27,710 nucleotides of DNA from an uncultured Bacteroidales bacterium (GTDB lineage Bacteria; Bacteroidota; Bacteroidia; Bacteroidales; Paludibacteraceae): positions 1 to 27,710 of the forward strand of contig CAIWIS010000097.1 in the NCBI GenBank assembly GCA_903912795.1, written 5' to 3'. This document shows positions 1-7,450 of this stretch, one piece after another. The notes beneath the pieces were generated by a model. The model was not told where the DNA came from. It saw only the letters and a program-made list of their open reading frames with translations, and searched no databases. The position numbers and the translations under genes were made by a program. Every line of letters begins with the position of its first letter. Positions within the stretch are counted from its first letter, which is position 1.

Positions 1-357
1 GTTGCCGGTGCATTGGTGATATTTATTTTTGCTATTGAAATGATACTCGATATTGAAATTTTTCGCAATAAAGGTCCTGAAGGTAGTTCATCGATAGTAC
101 CTTTAGCATTTCCGCTTATTGCCGGGCCGGGATCGTTCACAACCTTGCTATCGCTGAGAGCCGAGTACGATACAATCAACATTATTATTGCATTGGTTCT
201 CAATTTATTGTTTGTCTATTTTGTGCTAAAATCCACATCCAAAATTGAAAAAGTAATTGGCGAAGGGGGCATTTACATTCTACGTAAATTTTTTGGCATA
301 ATTTTATTAGCCATTGCTGTTAAGCTCTTTACGTCGAATATTGGTTCGTTACTTTAA
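1..357 (+). CDS. MarC family integral membrane protein (3' part)
   Basis: The reading frame is open from the first base, so the start lies upstream of the window; about 118 C-terminal residues are present. The protein is very hydrophobic, with three visible membrane segments separated by short loops. The segment PLAFPLIAGPGSFTTLL and the preceding IEMILDIEIF stretch match the second half of the MarC/UPF0056 family, six-helix inner-membrane proteins. MarC was named for multiple antibiotic resistance but its substrate is not established. The gene ends with TAA and is followed 9 bp later by the start of the next gene on the same strand, so the two are probably co-transcribed. Family assignment is fairly secure; function is unknown. 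Confidence 0.8.
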   Translation, partial: VAGALVIFIFAIEMILDIEIFRNKGPEGSSSIVPLAFPLIAGPGSFTTLLSLRAEYDTINIIIALVLNLLFVYFVLKSTSKIEKVIGEGGIYILRKFFGIILLAIAVKLFTSNIGSLL

Positions 358-366
358 TTAATAGGA

Positions 367-918
367 ATGAGCAAAATACAGATCACAATCAAAGGCATTG
401 CAGCTGAGCTGGTTATAGGGAATTATTTGCCTTCGGACAAAACCATTTTTACAAACTGGGAAGATTTTTATCACTACAATGATGTAATGCATCACTCACA
501 ATTAATAGCTGACCACATTTCCGAAATTGAAATTTTGATTGACGACAAACAAATTTATAAAGGAAAAATACCTGCTGCACAGTTTATAGCCGAAAAAAGT
601 TTTATGCCAAATATGGTCGAGAATGCAGTGTATTTACGAACCGAATGTGTGGAAAATGCAGTTTACAGTATAGAAACCGAGATTGAAGACTTCTCAATTT
701 CGAAACTTAAATTTCTGACACAAGATTACGAATTGATATTTAAAACAGCCAAGGAATTTGTTACACAGGTACAATACAACGGCAAACAATTGGATTTAGT
801 TTGGAAAAGTGCTTCGCCCGTAGGCAATGTTTGCTTGCTTTGTGGGTTTCAAAATGGATTTTTGGTACCATTGTACGATGCTGTTTCGAAAAAATATGCG
901 CGACACAATATGAACTAA
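367..918 (+). CDS. Hypothetical protein, 183 residues
   Basis: I do not recognise this protein. It starts with ATG 9 bp after the MarC-family gene and is followed by a terminator, so it is likely the last gene of that transcript. It has no signal peptide and no membrane segment, so it is probably cytoplasmic. The N-terminal part alternates hydrophobic and polar residues like a beta-sheet (KIQITIKGIAAELVIG), followed by a WEDFYHYND segment and a second beta-rich region with EIEILIDDKQIYKG. The C-terminal half contains two cysteines in NVCLLCGF. Codon use and composition resemble the neighbours, so a real gene is likely. Confidence 0.7.
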   Translation: MSKIQITIKGIAAELVIGNYLPSDKTIFTNWEDFYHYNDVMHHSQLIADHISEIEILIDDKQIYKGKIPAAQFIAEKSFMPNMVENAVYLRTECVENAVYSIETEIEDFSISKLKFLTQDYELIFKTAKEFVTQVQYNGKQLDLVWKSASPVGNVCLLCGFQNGFLVPLYDAVSKKYARHNMN

Positions 919-936
919 CACCGGTTTAGATCTAAT

Positions 937-977
937 AAAATAACCCCTTGCAATTTAATTTTGCAAGGGGTTATTTT
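937..977. terminator. Bidirectional intrinsic terminator
   Basis: Perfect 17-bp inverted repeat: AAAATAACCCCTTGCAA, a 7-nt loop, then its exact complement. A and T runs at the two edges give a U-tract in both directions. It lies between the stop of the 183-residue gene (+) and the stop of groEL (-), so it can end both converging transcripts. Confidence 0.9.
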
Positions 978-1001
978 GTATAAAAAGGCAATGTGTAAAA
1001 A

Positions 1002-2633
1002 TTACATCATGCCGCCCATTCCACCACCCATAGGCATTTGTGGAGCTGGATTATCTTCTTTCTTTTCGGTGATAACGCATTCGGTTGTAAGGAACATACC
1101 AGCAATTGAAGCTGCATTTTCCAACGCTACGCGACAAACTTTAGCTGGGTCAACAACACCGGCTGCAAAAAAGTTTTCGTACACATCAGTGCGAGCATTG
1201 TAACCAAAGTCATCTTTGCCTTCGCGTACTTTTTGAACAACTACAGCGCCTTCTTTGCCAGCATTAAACACAATCTGACGCAATGGTTCTTCGATAGCAC
1301 GTTTTACAATATCAACACCTATTGACTCATCTTCGTTGGCTGCTTTTACTTGACTCAACGAATCAATAGCACGAATGTATGCTACTCCACCGCCAGGAAC
1401 AATACCTTCTTCGATAGCAGCACGAGTTGCACTCAATGCATCATCCACACGGTCTTTCTTTTCTTTCATTTCTACTTCCGAAGCTGCACCAACATAAAGT
1501 ACTGCTACACCTCCTGCTAATTTAGCCAAGCGCTCTTGAAGTTTTTCGCGGTCGTAATCCGAAGTTGTAGTTGCAATTTGCGATTTGATTTGTGCTACAC
1601 GGTTCGCAATATTTTCTTTTGCTCCGGCACCGTTTACAATCACTGTGTTGTCTTTATTAACCGTAATTTTTTCGGACGTTCCAAGCATTTCAATTGTAGC
1701 TTGTTCCAATGTTATGCCTTTTTCTTCCGAAATAACCACACCACCAGTTAATACTGCAATGTCTTCCAACATTTCTTTGCGACGGTCGCCAAAACCAGGT
1801 GCTTTTACAGCACAAATTTTAAGCTGAGCACGCAAACGGTTAACCACCAATGTAGTCAACGCTTCGCTATCAACATCTTCAGCAATAATTAATAAAGGAC
1901 GACCAGACTGCACAGCTGGCTCCAATACTGGAAGTAATTCTTTGAGGTTCGATATTTTTTTGTCGTAGATAAGTACATACGGTTTATCCATTTCCACTTC
2001 CATTTTCTCGGTGTTGGTAACAAAATAAGCCGAAATATAACCACGGTCGAATTGCATACCTTCAACCACATCAATGGTAGTATCCGTTCCTTTTGCTTCT
2101 TCGATAGTTATAACGCCATCTTTCGATACTTTACGCATAGCATCGGCAATTAGTTTTCCAATTTCTTCGTCGTTATTGGCCGAAATGGTTGCTACTTGTT
2201 GAATTTTATCATAGTCATCGCCAACTAATTTAGCTTGAGCAGCAATACTTTTAACAACCTGAATCACAGCTTTGTCGATACCACGTTTTAAGTCCATTGG
2301 ATTTGCACCAGCCGTTACGTTTTTCAAACCTACACCTACTATTGATTGTGCCAACACAGTTGCAGTAGTTGTACCATCACCAGCATCATCGCCAGTTTTC
2401 GAAGCTACTTCTTTAACCAATTGTGCGCCCAAATTTTGGAATGCATCTTCCAATTCAATTTCTTTGGCTACTGTTACTCCATCTTTGGTAATGTGAGGTG
2501 CACCAAATTTTTTCTCGATAATTACATTACGACCTTTAGGCCCAAGCGTTACTTTTACAGCATTAGCCAAGCTATCAACTCCTTTTTTAAGTTGATCGCG
2601 GGCATCAATATTGAATAAAATTTCTTTGCTCAT
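1002..2633 (-). CDS. groEL: 60 kDa chaperonin GroEL
   Basis: This is the large subunit of the GroEL/GroES chaperonin, an ATP-driven double-ring folding chamber in the cytoplasm. The 543-residue length is normal. Family hallmarks are visible: KVTLGPKGRNV near residue 30, the ATP-binding DGVTVAKEI and DDAGDGTTTATVLAQ segments near residues 52 and 87, APGFGDRRKEML near residue 280, PGGGVAY near residue 412, and the flexible GGGMGGMM tail. groES lies 84 bp upstream on the same strand in the usual order. The leader before the ATG contains short tandem TAGTAAA-like repeats (see that entry). No CIRCE element or other classical heat-shock operator was recognised upstream of groES. Confidence 0.98.
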   Translation of the reverse strand: MSKEILFNIDARDQLKKGVDSLANAVKVTLGPKGRNVIIEKKFGAPHITKDGVTVAKEIELEDAFQNLGAQLVKEVASKTGDDAGDGTTTATVLAQSIVGVGLKNVTAGANPMDLKRGIDKAVIQVVKSIAAQAKLVGDDYDKIQQVATISANNDEEIGKLIADAMRKVSKDGVITIEEAKGTDTTIDVVEGMQFDRGYISAYFVTNTEKMEVEMDKPYVLIYDKKISNLKELLPVLEPAVQSGRPLLIIAEDVDSEALTTLVVNRLRAQLKICAVKAPGFGDRRKEMLEDIAVLTGGVVISEEKGITLEQATIEMLGTSEKITVNKDNTVIVNGAGAKENIANRVAQIKSQIATTTSDYDREKLQERLAKLAGGVAVLYVGAASEVEMKEKKDRVDDALSATRAAIEEGIVPGGGVAYIRAIDSLSQVKAANEDESIGVDIVKRAIEEPLRQIVFNAGKEGAVVVQKVREGKDDFGYNARTDVYENFFAAGVVDPAKVCRVALENAASIAGMFLTTECVITEKKEDNPAPQMPMGGGMGGMM

Positions 2634-2636
2634 AAT

Positions 2637-2672
2637 TTTATATTTACTATTTTATCATTTACTATTTACTAT
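2637..2672 (-). repeat. TAGTAAA-type tandem repeat in the groEL leader
   Basis: Read on the minus strand, the leader just upstream of the groEL ATG holds TAGTAAA twice, then a TGATAAA variant, then TAGTAAA again. Leaders of very similar build precede the Mrp gene and the CYTH gene. I cannot tell whether this is a simple-sequence expansion or a functional translation leader. Confidence 0.6.
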
Positions 2673-2717
2673 TTCAAGAAATTGTCTTGGTTCTTGAATC
2701 TTGTTTCTGAAATCTAA

Positions 2718-2987
2718 TTATACAATCGCCAAAATATCCGATTGGCGCATAATCAGGTATTTTTCACCTTCCCACTCCAATTCAGTTCCTGCATATTTGC
2801 CAAATAACACATTGTTACCAACGGCAACTACCATGTCTTCGTCTTTGGTGCCATTTCCTACAGCCAATACTTCGCCTTTAAGTGGTTTTTCTTTTGCCGA
2901 ATCAGGAATAATAATTCCACTTACTGTTTTTTGTTCTGCCGCAACCGGTTTTACCAACACACGGTCGGCTAATGGTTTAATGTTCAT
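2718..2987 (-). CDS. groES: 10 kDa co-chaperonin GroES
   Basis: This is the co-chaperonin lid that caps the GroEL ring during ATP-dependent folding. The 89-residue length fits Bacteroidota GroES. It begins NIKPLADRVLVKP and contains SGIIIPDSAKEKPLKGEVLAVGNG. The mobile loop (EQKTVSGIIIPDSA, residues 18-31) contacts GroEL, and the end KYLIMRQSDILAIV matches the family. It is first in the groES-groEL pair. The roughly 175 bp upstream must contain the promoter, but I did not find a convincing TAnnTTTG element there. Confidence 0.97.
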   Translation of the reverse strand: MNIKPLADRVLVKPVAAEQKTVSGIIIPDSAKEKPLKGEVLAVGNGTKDEDMVVAVGNNVLFGKYAGTELEWEGEKYLIMRQSDILAIV

Positions 2988-3124
2988 ACTTAATTTGTAT
3001 TTATAATTTATTAATTGATTTTTTTTGATGACTGAGATGTTTCAAATTTCAGCCGTATTGTTTTATCAGAATTTATGCCAAAAGCACTTTCTGCCCTTAA
3101 TGACAGATAACAGAGATTAGCAAC

Positions 3125-3137
3125 TGACAACTTGTCA
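3125..3137. repeat. Palindrome TGACAAcTTGTCA between groES and the glycosyltransferase gene
   Basis: A 13-bp odd palindrome with 6-bp perfect arms lies between the start of groES and the end of the upstream glycosyltransferase gene. GACAGATAAC at 3102-3111 resembles GACAGACAAC, which occurs twice in the nuoB-nuoC spacer, so this may be a remnant of an interspersed repeat rather than an operator. Confidence 0.4.
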
Positions 3138-3163
3138 TTGAAAAACAGCAAGTGTTGATCAAA

Positions 3164-4282
3164 TTATACCAATTCAATAATCCTATCAGCTAGATATTTA
3201 TTTGAAAAATTGGGGATTAAAAGCAATGTTCGTTTTTCAATCTCTGACTGATTGAATGGCTGTTGCATAAGTTCATTGCATTTTTCGATTTGTAATTCGG
3301 GCGTTGATGCAATGTGACAAATTGCTTCCAGCCCACTGCCAGCCACCATTTTATCATTTGCTACGACATGCTTTCCGGAAAAAAGAGTATTGATCAACTT
3401 AATTTTGAGGCCAGTGCTCTGAAATGTAATCAAAACATTCACTTGTGCATGTGTAACTAGTGTTTTTAATTCATCATTGCCAGGATTTGCAATAAGCTTA
3501 ATATTGGGGAATTGTAAGGCTGTTTTTTGTAGTTTCTCCGAAGGATTCATCCCCGTTATAATACATTTATATGATAGTTTCGAAAAAACCTGCTGGCAAA
3601 GATAAATAGCCGATTTTTCGTTTTCGGGTACCGATAAATTACCGTGGTAGAGTAAGTAATCACCTTGACTACAGTCAATTGAAATAGCATTGTTTCCATG
3701 GAAGCAAGGAATAAAATTCACTTGAGCTGTTGGAAATGTAGTAGCATAATAGGTTTTATCAACCTCCGAAATAGCAAATATCTGTTGCGCTTGGTGTAAT
3801 TGTTTTTCGAAAATCCAAAACTTAAACGATTCGGTTAGGTAATACAATTTGCTGGATCCTAAGGGCGTAGCTTTATACAATTCGAAATAATAATGATGCT
3901 CTATATTGGCTTCGCGGTAAATCTTCATCCTGCCTCGCAATTCACTTGCACCCAAGTAATAACAACACATTAATCCATCAAACAAAATGGGATAATTATC
4001 CTTTTTGAGATTTGCAATTAGAGCTGCATTTTTTCTGCTTTTTACGGTGTAAGGCAACAGACTTAAATGACTCAATAACGATGTATTACGCTTATAATAA
4101 ATTACTTGAACACATAAATTGTCAAGCTCCGCAGCCCGCTTCCGATTGTACTCAAAACAATGAAGAATGATTTTAACTCCACTTTCACTTAATGCTTTTA
4201 TCCTGAAAAACACATCAATAGCACCGCCATAATTTGGAGGATAAGGTATGTCGAATGCTATAATGTGAAGGTGTTTTTCCAT
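3164..4282 (-). CDS. Glycosyltransferase, GT-B fold (GT4-like)
   Basis: This 372-residue protein probably transfers a sugar from a nucleotide donor onto a cell-surface glycan. The N-terminal half starts with a beta-strand and the PPNYGGAIDVFFRIKALSESG segment typical of GT-B enzymes (glycine-rich loop near residues 15-22), followed by a Rossmann-like half. The C-terminal half begins near residue 205 with DYLLYHGNLSVPENEKSA and continues with CIITGMNPS. The GLKIKLINTLFSGKHVVAND stretch (about 290-310) corresponds to the donor-site helix, though the usual E-x7-E motif is not clear. No signal peptide or membrane helix is present. It stands alone between Mrp and groES, so the acceptor cannot be guessed. 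Confidence 0.75.
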   Translation of the reverse strand: MEKHLHIIAFDIPYPPNYGGAIDVFFRIKALSESGVKIILHCFEYNRKRAAELDNLCVQVIYYKRNTSLLSHLSLLPYTVKSRKNAALIANLKKDNYPILFDGLMCCYYLGASELRGRMKIYREANIEHHYYFELYKATPLGSSKLYYLTESFKFWIFEKQLHQAQQIFAISEVDKTYYATTFPTAQVNFIPCFHGNNAISIDCSQGDYLLYHGNLSVPENEKSAIYLCQQVFSKLSYKCIITGMNPSEKLQKTALQFPNIKLIANPGNDELKTLVTHAQVNVLITFQSTGLKIKLINTLFSGKHVVANDKMVAGSGLEAICHIASTPELQIEKCNELMQQPFNQSEIEKRTLLLIPNFSNKYLADRIIELV

Positions 4283-4338
4283 GAATAGAATGAAAATTTT
4301 AGCTTATAAAAACAAAGAACTAAACCTGTGTAAAGTTA

Positions 4339-5445
4339 TTAGTTTTTCATTTCCACTTTTTTAGTAGCTGCCTGATTTCGATTACGATCATCAATACATT
4401 CCACTACTTTAATGGCCAACTGTCTGAATGCAGCTCCCGATACAGTATCATCGTCACAAGCAATAGGTCGCCCAGCATCGCCATGCTCACGAATGCTTTG
4501 AACTATAGGGATTTGTCCGAGTAAGGGAACATTTAACTCTGCGGCCAATCGTTTTCCACCATCTTTGCCAAAAATATAGTATTTATTCTCGGGCAATTCG
4601 GCAGGTGTAAACCATGCCATATTTTCGATTAATCCCAAAACGGGAACATTCACTTTTTCGTTGGTAAACATATTCGCTCCTTTACGAGCATCGGCCAAAG
4701 CTACGTCCTGAGGTGTAGTAACAATTACGGCACCAGTAATACCAAGCGTTTGAACTAATGTAAGATGTATGTCGCCAGTGCCTGGTGGTAAATCCATAAT
4801 GAAGAAATCTAATTCACCCCAATAGGCATCGGTAATTAATTGTTTTAGTGCATTGCTTGCCATACTTCCACGCCATACAAGCGCATTATTAGGGTCTACA
4901 AAAAATCCTATCGAAAGCATTTTTACACCGTACTTTTCGATAGGGATTAAGCATTGTTTGCCATCAATATCCTCCATCTCCGGACGAGCATCTTCAACTC
5001 CAAACATTTTAGGCATTGATGGGCCATGAATATCGGCATCGAGCAAACCCACTTTATAGCCCAATGCAGCTAACGAAATGGCTAAATTCGACGAAACAGT
5101 TGATTTTCCAACACCACCTTTACCTGAGAAAACAGCAATAATATTTTTCACTTCAGGAAGTATCGAAACCACTTTTGGTTTGGGAGCTTCTTTCATTTCT
5201 ATGCTTATATTGCCTTTAATATCAATATCTTCGCCTATGTAAGTCAATATGGCTTGTTCGGCTGCTTTTACTACTGATTTGGCAAACGGGTCGTTGGCTT
5301 TTTCGAAAACCAAGGTGAACGATATTTTATTTCCATCAATACGTAAGTCGTCTTTTATCATGCCCGACGAAACGATATCTTTTCCAGTTCCTGGATAACG
5401 CACATGTTCCAGTGCATCGAAAATTAATTTTGGGTATAAAGTCAT
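4339..5445 (-). CDS. Mrp/NBP35-family P-loop ATPase, iron-sulfur cluster carrier
   Basis: This is an Mrp/ApbC-type ATPase, a family that binds and transfers iron-sulfur clusters in the cytoplasm. Residues 1-80 form a MIP18/DUF59 domain. A deviant Walker A motif SGKGGVGKST lies at residues 107-116, with the DADIHGPSMPKMFG motif near 137 and DLPPGTGDIHLTL near 218. The 368-residue length is normal for the two-domain form. The CxxC that bridges the cluster in many Mrp proteins is absent: after ENMAWF the sequence reads TPAELPENKYYIFGKDGG, with no cysteines. This is a variation I associate with Bacteroidota homologues. The leader contains TTGTAAA/TCGTAAA repeats like those before groEL and the CYTH gene. 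Confidence 0.92.
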   Translation of the reverse strand: MTLYPKLIFDALEHVRYPGTGKDIVSSGMIKDDLRIDGNKISFTLVFEKANDPFAKSVVKAAEQAILTYIGEDIDIKGNISIEMKEAPKPKVVSILPEVKNIIAVFSGKGGVGKSTVSSNLAISLAALGYKVGLLDADIHGPSMPKMFGVEDARPEMEDIDGKQCLIPIEKYGVKMLSIGFFVDPNNALVWRGSMASNALKQLITDAYWGELDFFIMDLPPGTGDIHLTLVQTLGITGAVIVTTPQDVALADARKGANMFTNEKVNVPVLGLIENMAWFTPAELPENKYYIFGKDGGKRLAAELNVPLLGQIPIVQSIREHGDAGRPIACDDDTVSGAAFRQLAIKVVECIDDRNRNQAATKKVEMKN

Positions 5446-5448
5446 TGA

Positions 5449-5481
5449 AATTATTATTTACGATTTATCTATTTACAATTT
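5449..5481 (-). repeat. TTGTAAA-type repeat in the Mrp gene leader
   Basis: On the minus strand the leader reads TTGTAAA, then a TAGATAAA variant, then TCGTAAA, shortly before the ATG. It closely resembles the leaders of groEL and the CYTH gene in unit, order and distance from the start codon. Confidence 0.5.
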
Positions 5482-5566
5482 TAGTTTAAAGAAACTACAG
5501 CATTAAATCAAATTTGCTATCTATTTGTTCAAACTCTCAAATAAAAATAACAATTATTAATTGCAT

Positions 5567-6331
5567 TTAAAGCGGTAATTCAATGAAACCGTTAGTAGCA
5601 ACAATTTCTTTTCCAAACAAATAATCCGAACCGCCTTTATAGTCGGCTACTTTGCCACCAGCTTCGGTTACAATCAACGAACCAGCTGCTACATCCCAAG
5701 GCTTCAAATCGTATTCCCAAAATGCATCAAACCTACCGCAAGCCACGTAAGCCAAATCGGCCGCAGCTGAACCCAAACGACGGATGCCTCGGGCACTGGT
5801 CATTGCCCATTTAAACATTTCTACGTACGAATCCAACCGACTAAAATCGGAATATGGAAAACCTGTAGCTAATAAGGCATTCCCTATTTCGGCACGCGTG
5901 GAGACGCGTATGGGTTTTCCGTTCAGAAATGCACCACCACCTTTCCATGCATAAAAGCATTCGTCGTGACCAACTTCATACACAACTCCTGAAACGAGTT
6001 CGTTGTTATCGAGCAAGGCTATACTCACTGAATAAATAGGTAAACCGTGGATATAATTGGTAGTTCCATCCAATGGGTCAATTACCCAATTGAAGCGTTC
6101 GCCTCGTTTGTCATTTGTTCCTTCTTCGGCAATAAATCCAGCACTGGGAATTAAACTCTGCAAAGCTTCGATAATACGTATTTCAGCAGTTTTATCCACA
6201 TAACTCACCAAATCGTGTACGCCTTTTACTTCAATTTTCGAGTCGTCGAAGGTTTTGCGTTCTTCGGCCATAAAACTGCCTGTAGTACGAGCTATTTCGC
6301 AAACTTGCAATGTAATTTCTTGATAATTCAT
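5567..6331 (-). CDS. Inositol monophosphatase family protein
   Basis: This is a Mg2+-dependent phosphatase of the IMPase/SuhB/CysQ superfamily, which removes phosphate from inositol monophosphate or related small phosphoesters in the cytoplasm. Both family signatures are present: EEG at 69-71 followed by WVIDPLDGTTNYIHGLP at 82-98 (metal ligands D85, D88 and neighbours), and WDVAAGSLIVTEAGG near residue 212 with the third metal aspartate. The 254-residue length is typical. The SuhB/IMPase type fits better than CysQ, but substrate cannot be told from sequence. It has its own promoter about 80 bp upstream, and the leader contains a CCCGAT hairpin repeat. Confidence 0.92.
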   Translation of the reverse strand: MNYQEITLQVCEIARTTGSFMAEERKTFDDSKIEVKGVHDLVSYVDKTAEIRIIEALQSLIPSAGFIAEEGTNDKRGERFNWVIDPLDGTTNYIHGLPIYSVSIALLDNNELVSGVVYEVGHDECFYAWKGGGAFLNGKPIRVSTRAEIGNALLATGFPYSDFSRLDSYVEMFKWAMTSARGIRRLGSAAADLAYVACGRFDAFWEYDLKPWDVAAGSLIVTEAGGKVADYKGGSDYLFGKEIVATNGFIELPL

Positions 6332-6339
6332 ATATTAAT

Positions 6340-6374
6340 ATTGCCCCTAGCCCCTCCCGATAAAAAAAATCGGG
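6340..6374. repeat. GC-rich hairpin repeat, CCCGAT type, copy 1
   Basis: The intergenic sequence has GCCCCTAGCCCCTCCCGAT, seven A, then ATCGGG, forming a 6-bp CCCGAT/ATCGGG hairpin at 6356-6374. A related element in the opposite orientation lies at 22451-22484. It is GC-rich in an AT-rich spacer, so it is probably an interspersed palindromic repeat. Confidence 0.6.
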
Positions 6375-6411
6375 ATAAATGACGGGAGTTAAGAGTCCGA
6401 TTTGATTTTTG

Positions 6412-6443
6412 CAAAGTTATAGAAATTATCGTTTGCGTGCAAA
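6412..6443 (-). promoter_or_regulatory. Bacteroidota-type promoter of the IMPase gene
   Basis: On the minus strand a TTTG (-33) is followed after 20 bp by TAACTTTG, which matches the Bacteroidota -7 consensus TAnnTTTG. The start codon lies about 80 bp downstream. Geometry and both elements are good; this is inferred from consensus. Confidence 0.6.
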
Positions 6444-6445
6444 TT

Positions 6446-6483
6446 AAAAAAAAGTCTGATACGTTGAATTGTATCAGACTTTT
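6446..6483 (-). terminator. Intrinsic terminator of the lamin-tail protein gene
   Basis: AAAAGTCTGATAC at 6450-6462 pairs perfectly with GTATCAGACTTTT at 6471-6483 around an 8-nt loop. On the minus strand the hairpin is followed by a run of eight T. It sits just after the stop codon of the 6508-7332 gene. Confidence 0.9.
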
Positions 6484-6507
6484 AAATGTGTGTTTTTATA
6501 GAATAAA

Positions 6508-7332
6508 TTAGCGAATAGTAATTTTTGTAGCCTTCCCATCTACTTTCAGGATATAAATGCCTTGTTTCATCTCTAATTTAATTTCGCGAGCGGAATCGTG
6601 GCTTGAAACTTTCAAGCCTGTTAATGAATATACTTCAACTTTCTGTGTAGGTAAAACATCAAACTTCAAAGTACGACCTTCCAAACGCCAAGGTTTCATA
6701 CTTGGGTTAATTGTACTTGCATTCAGTGGTAATACTATAGCAGTACCAGGAGAGCCGATGTTGCCTAAGGCATTAGTCGAAGTTAGTGTAACTTGATTTG
6801 ATAGTGTTCCGTTTATAGTACCTTGAACACTAACAACAGCATTGTCAACAATAGAACCATCAGCATTATAGCTGAAATAGAAAGATTTACCTGAAGTATT
6901 AGCTGCTGTTGGAAAACTAACTCTTGTTACTTCAGTTTGATCAGCTTTGAAAATAACAGCACCATCACCAGTTGATGATAAGCCAATACCTGAACCAGTG
7001 TAAGATCCTACCGTAATATTGTTCACGCTTGAACCCCAGAAAGCTTTAAATGCAGGAATATCAGTTAAAGGAGCTGCGGTTTCCATAAAAATAACACTTT
7101 TGCCAGCAGGTATAGTAGTAATGCCAGTTAAATCCAAAGCGGCTGTAAAAAGAAAACTATTATCGTCAACCTTCCAACCTGTAATATCAACTGCTGTACT
7201 TCCTAAATTCGTTAATTCAATCCAATCAGCTGTACCTCCAGTACCACTATTGGACATTACTTCTGTAATTCTAACTTGACTGAAAATTGTTGTGGATACC
7301 ACAAGCACTAATGTGAGTAAAATTTGTTTCAT
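6508..7332 (-). CDS. Secreted lamin-tail-domain (LTD) protein with T9SS sorting domain
   Basis: This 274-residue protein has a signal peptide of about 19 residues ending TTIFSQ. A lamin-tail domain follows at once (VRITEVMSNSGTGGTADWIELTNLGSTAVDITGW, residues 20-55) and runs to about 150, ending in the STGDGAVIF and GKSFYFSYNADGS segments. The last 70 residues have the character of a T9SS type A sorting domain, with VEVYSLTGLKVSS and QGIYILKVDGKATKITIR. It is therefore probably exported by the type IX system and anchored or released at the cell surface. LTD domains are often found on extracellular enzymes and adhesins, but no catalytic domain is present here. A TATATTTG element at 7373-7380 could be its -7 box. 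Confidence 0.8.
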   Translation of the reverse strand: MKQILLTLVLVVSTTIFSQVRITEVMSNSGTGGTADWIELTNLGSTAVDITGWKVDDNSFLFTAALDLTGITTIPAGKSVIFMETAAPLTDIPAFKAFWGSSVNNITVGSYTGSGIGLSSTGDGAVIFKADQTEVTRVSFPTAANTSGKSFYFSYNADGSIVDNAVVSVQGTINGTLSNQVTLTSTNALGNIGSPGTAIVLPLNASTINPSMKPWRLEGRTLKFDVLPTQKVEVYSLTGLKVSSHDSAREIKLEMKQGIYILKVDGKATKITIR

Positions 7333-7450
7333 AATAATTTAATTTTTAAGTGAATAAGATGGTTATTGTTTGCAAATATAATTCATTTATTTTAATTTGA
7401 GACTGTTATTTATATAATAATTATTAAGAATGAAGTAAATATTTCATATT

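Noticed and set aside
1536..2618. Several open frames on the strand opposite groEL.
   Set aside because: They are shadows of the conserved groEL frame, with no leader or family resemblance.
3074..3086. TTGGCA on the minus strand upstream of groES, as in a sigma-54 promoter.
   Set aside because: The GC dinucleotide required at -12 is missing (CTGAT instead of TTGC), so the match is only to half the promoter.
2988..3163. Possible CIRCE heat-shock operator before groES.
   Set aside because: No TTAGCACTC-N9-GAGTGCTAA or near match is present; AAGCACTTT at 3083 has no inverted partner at the right distance.
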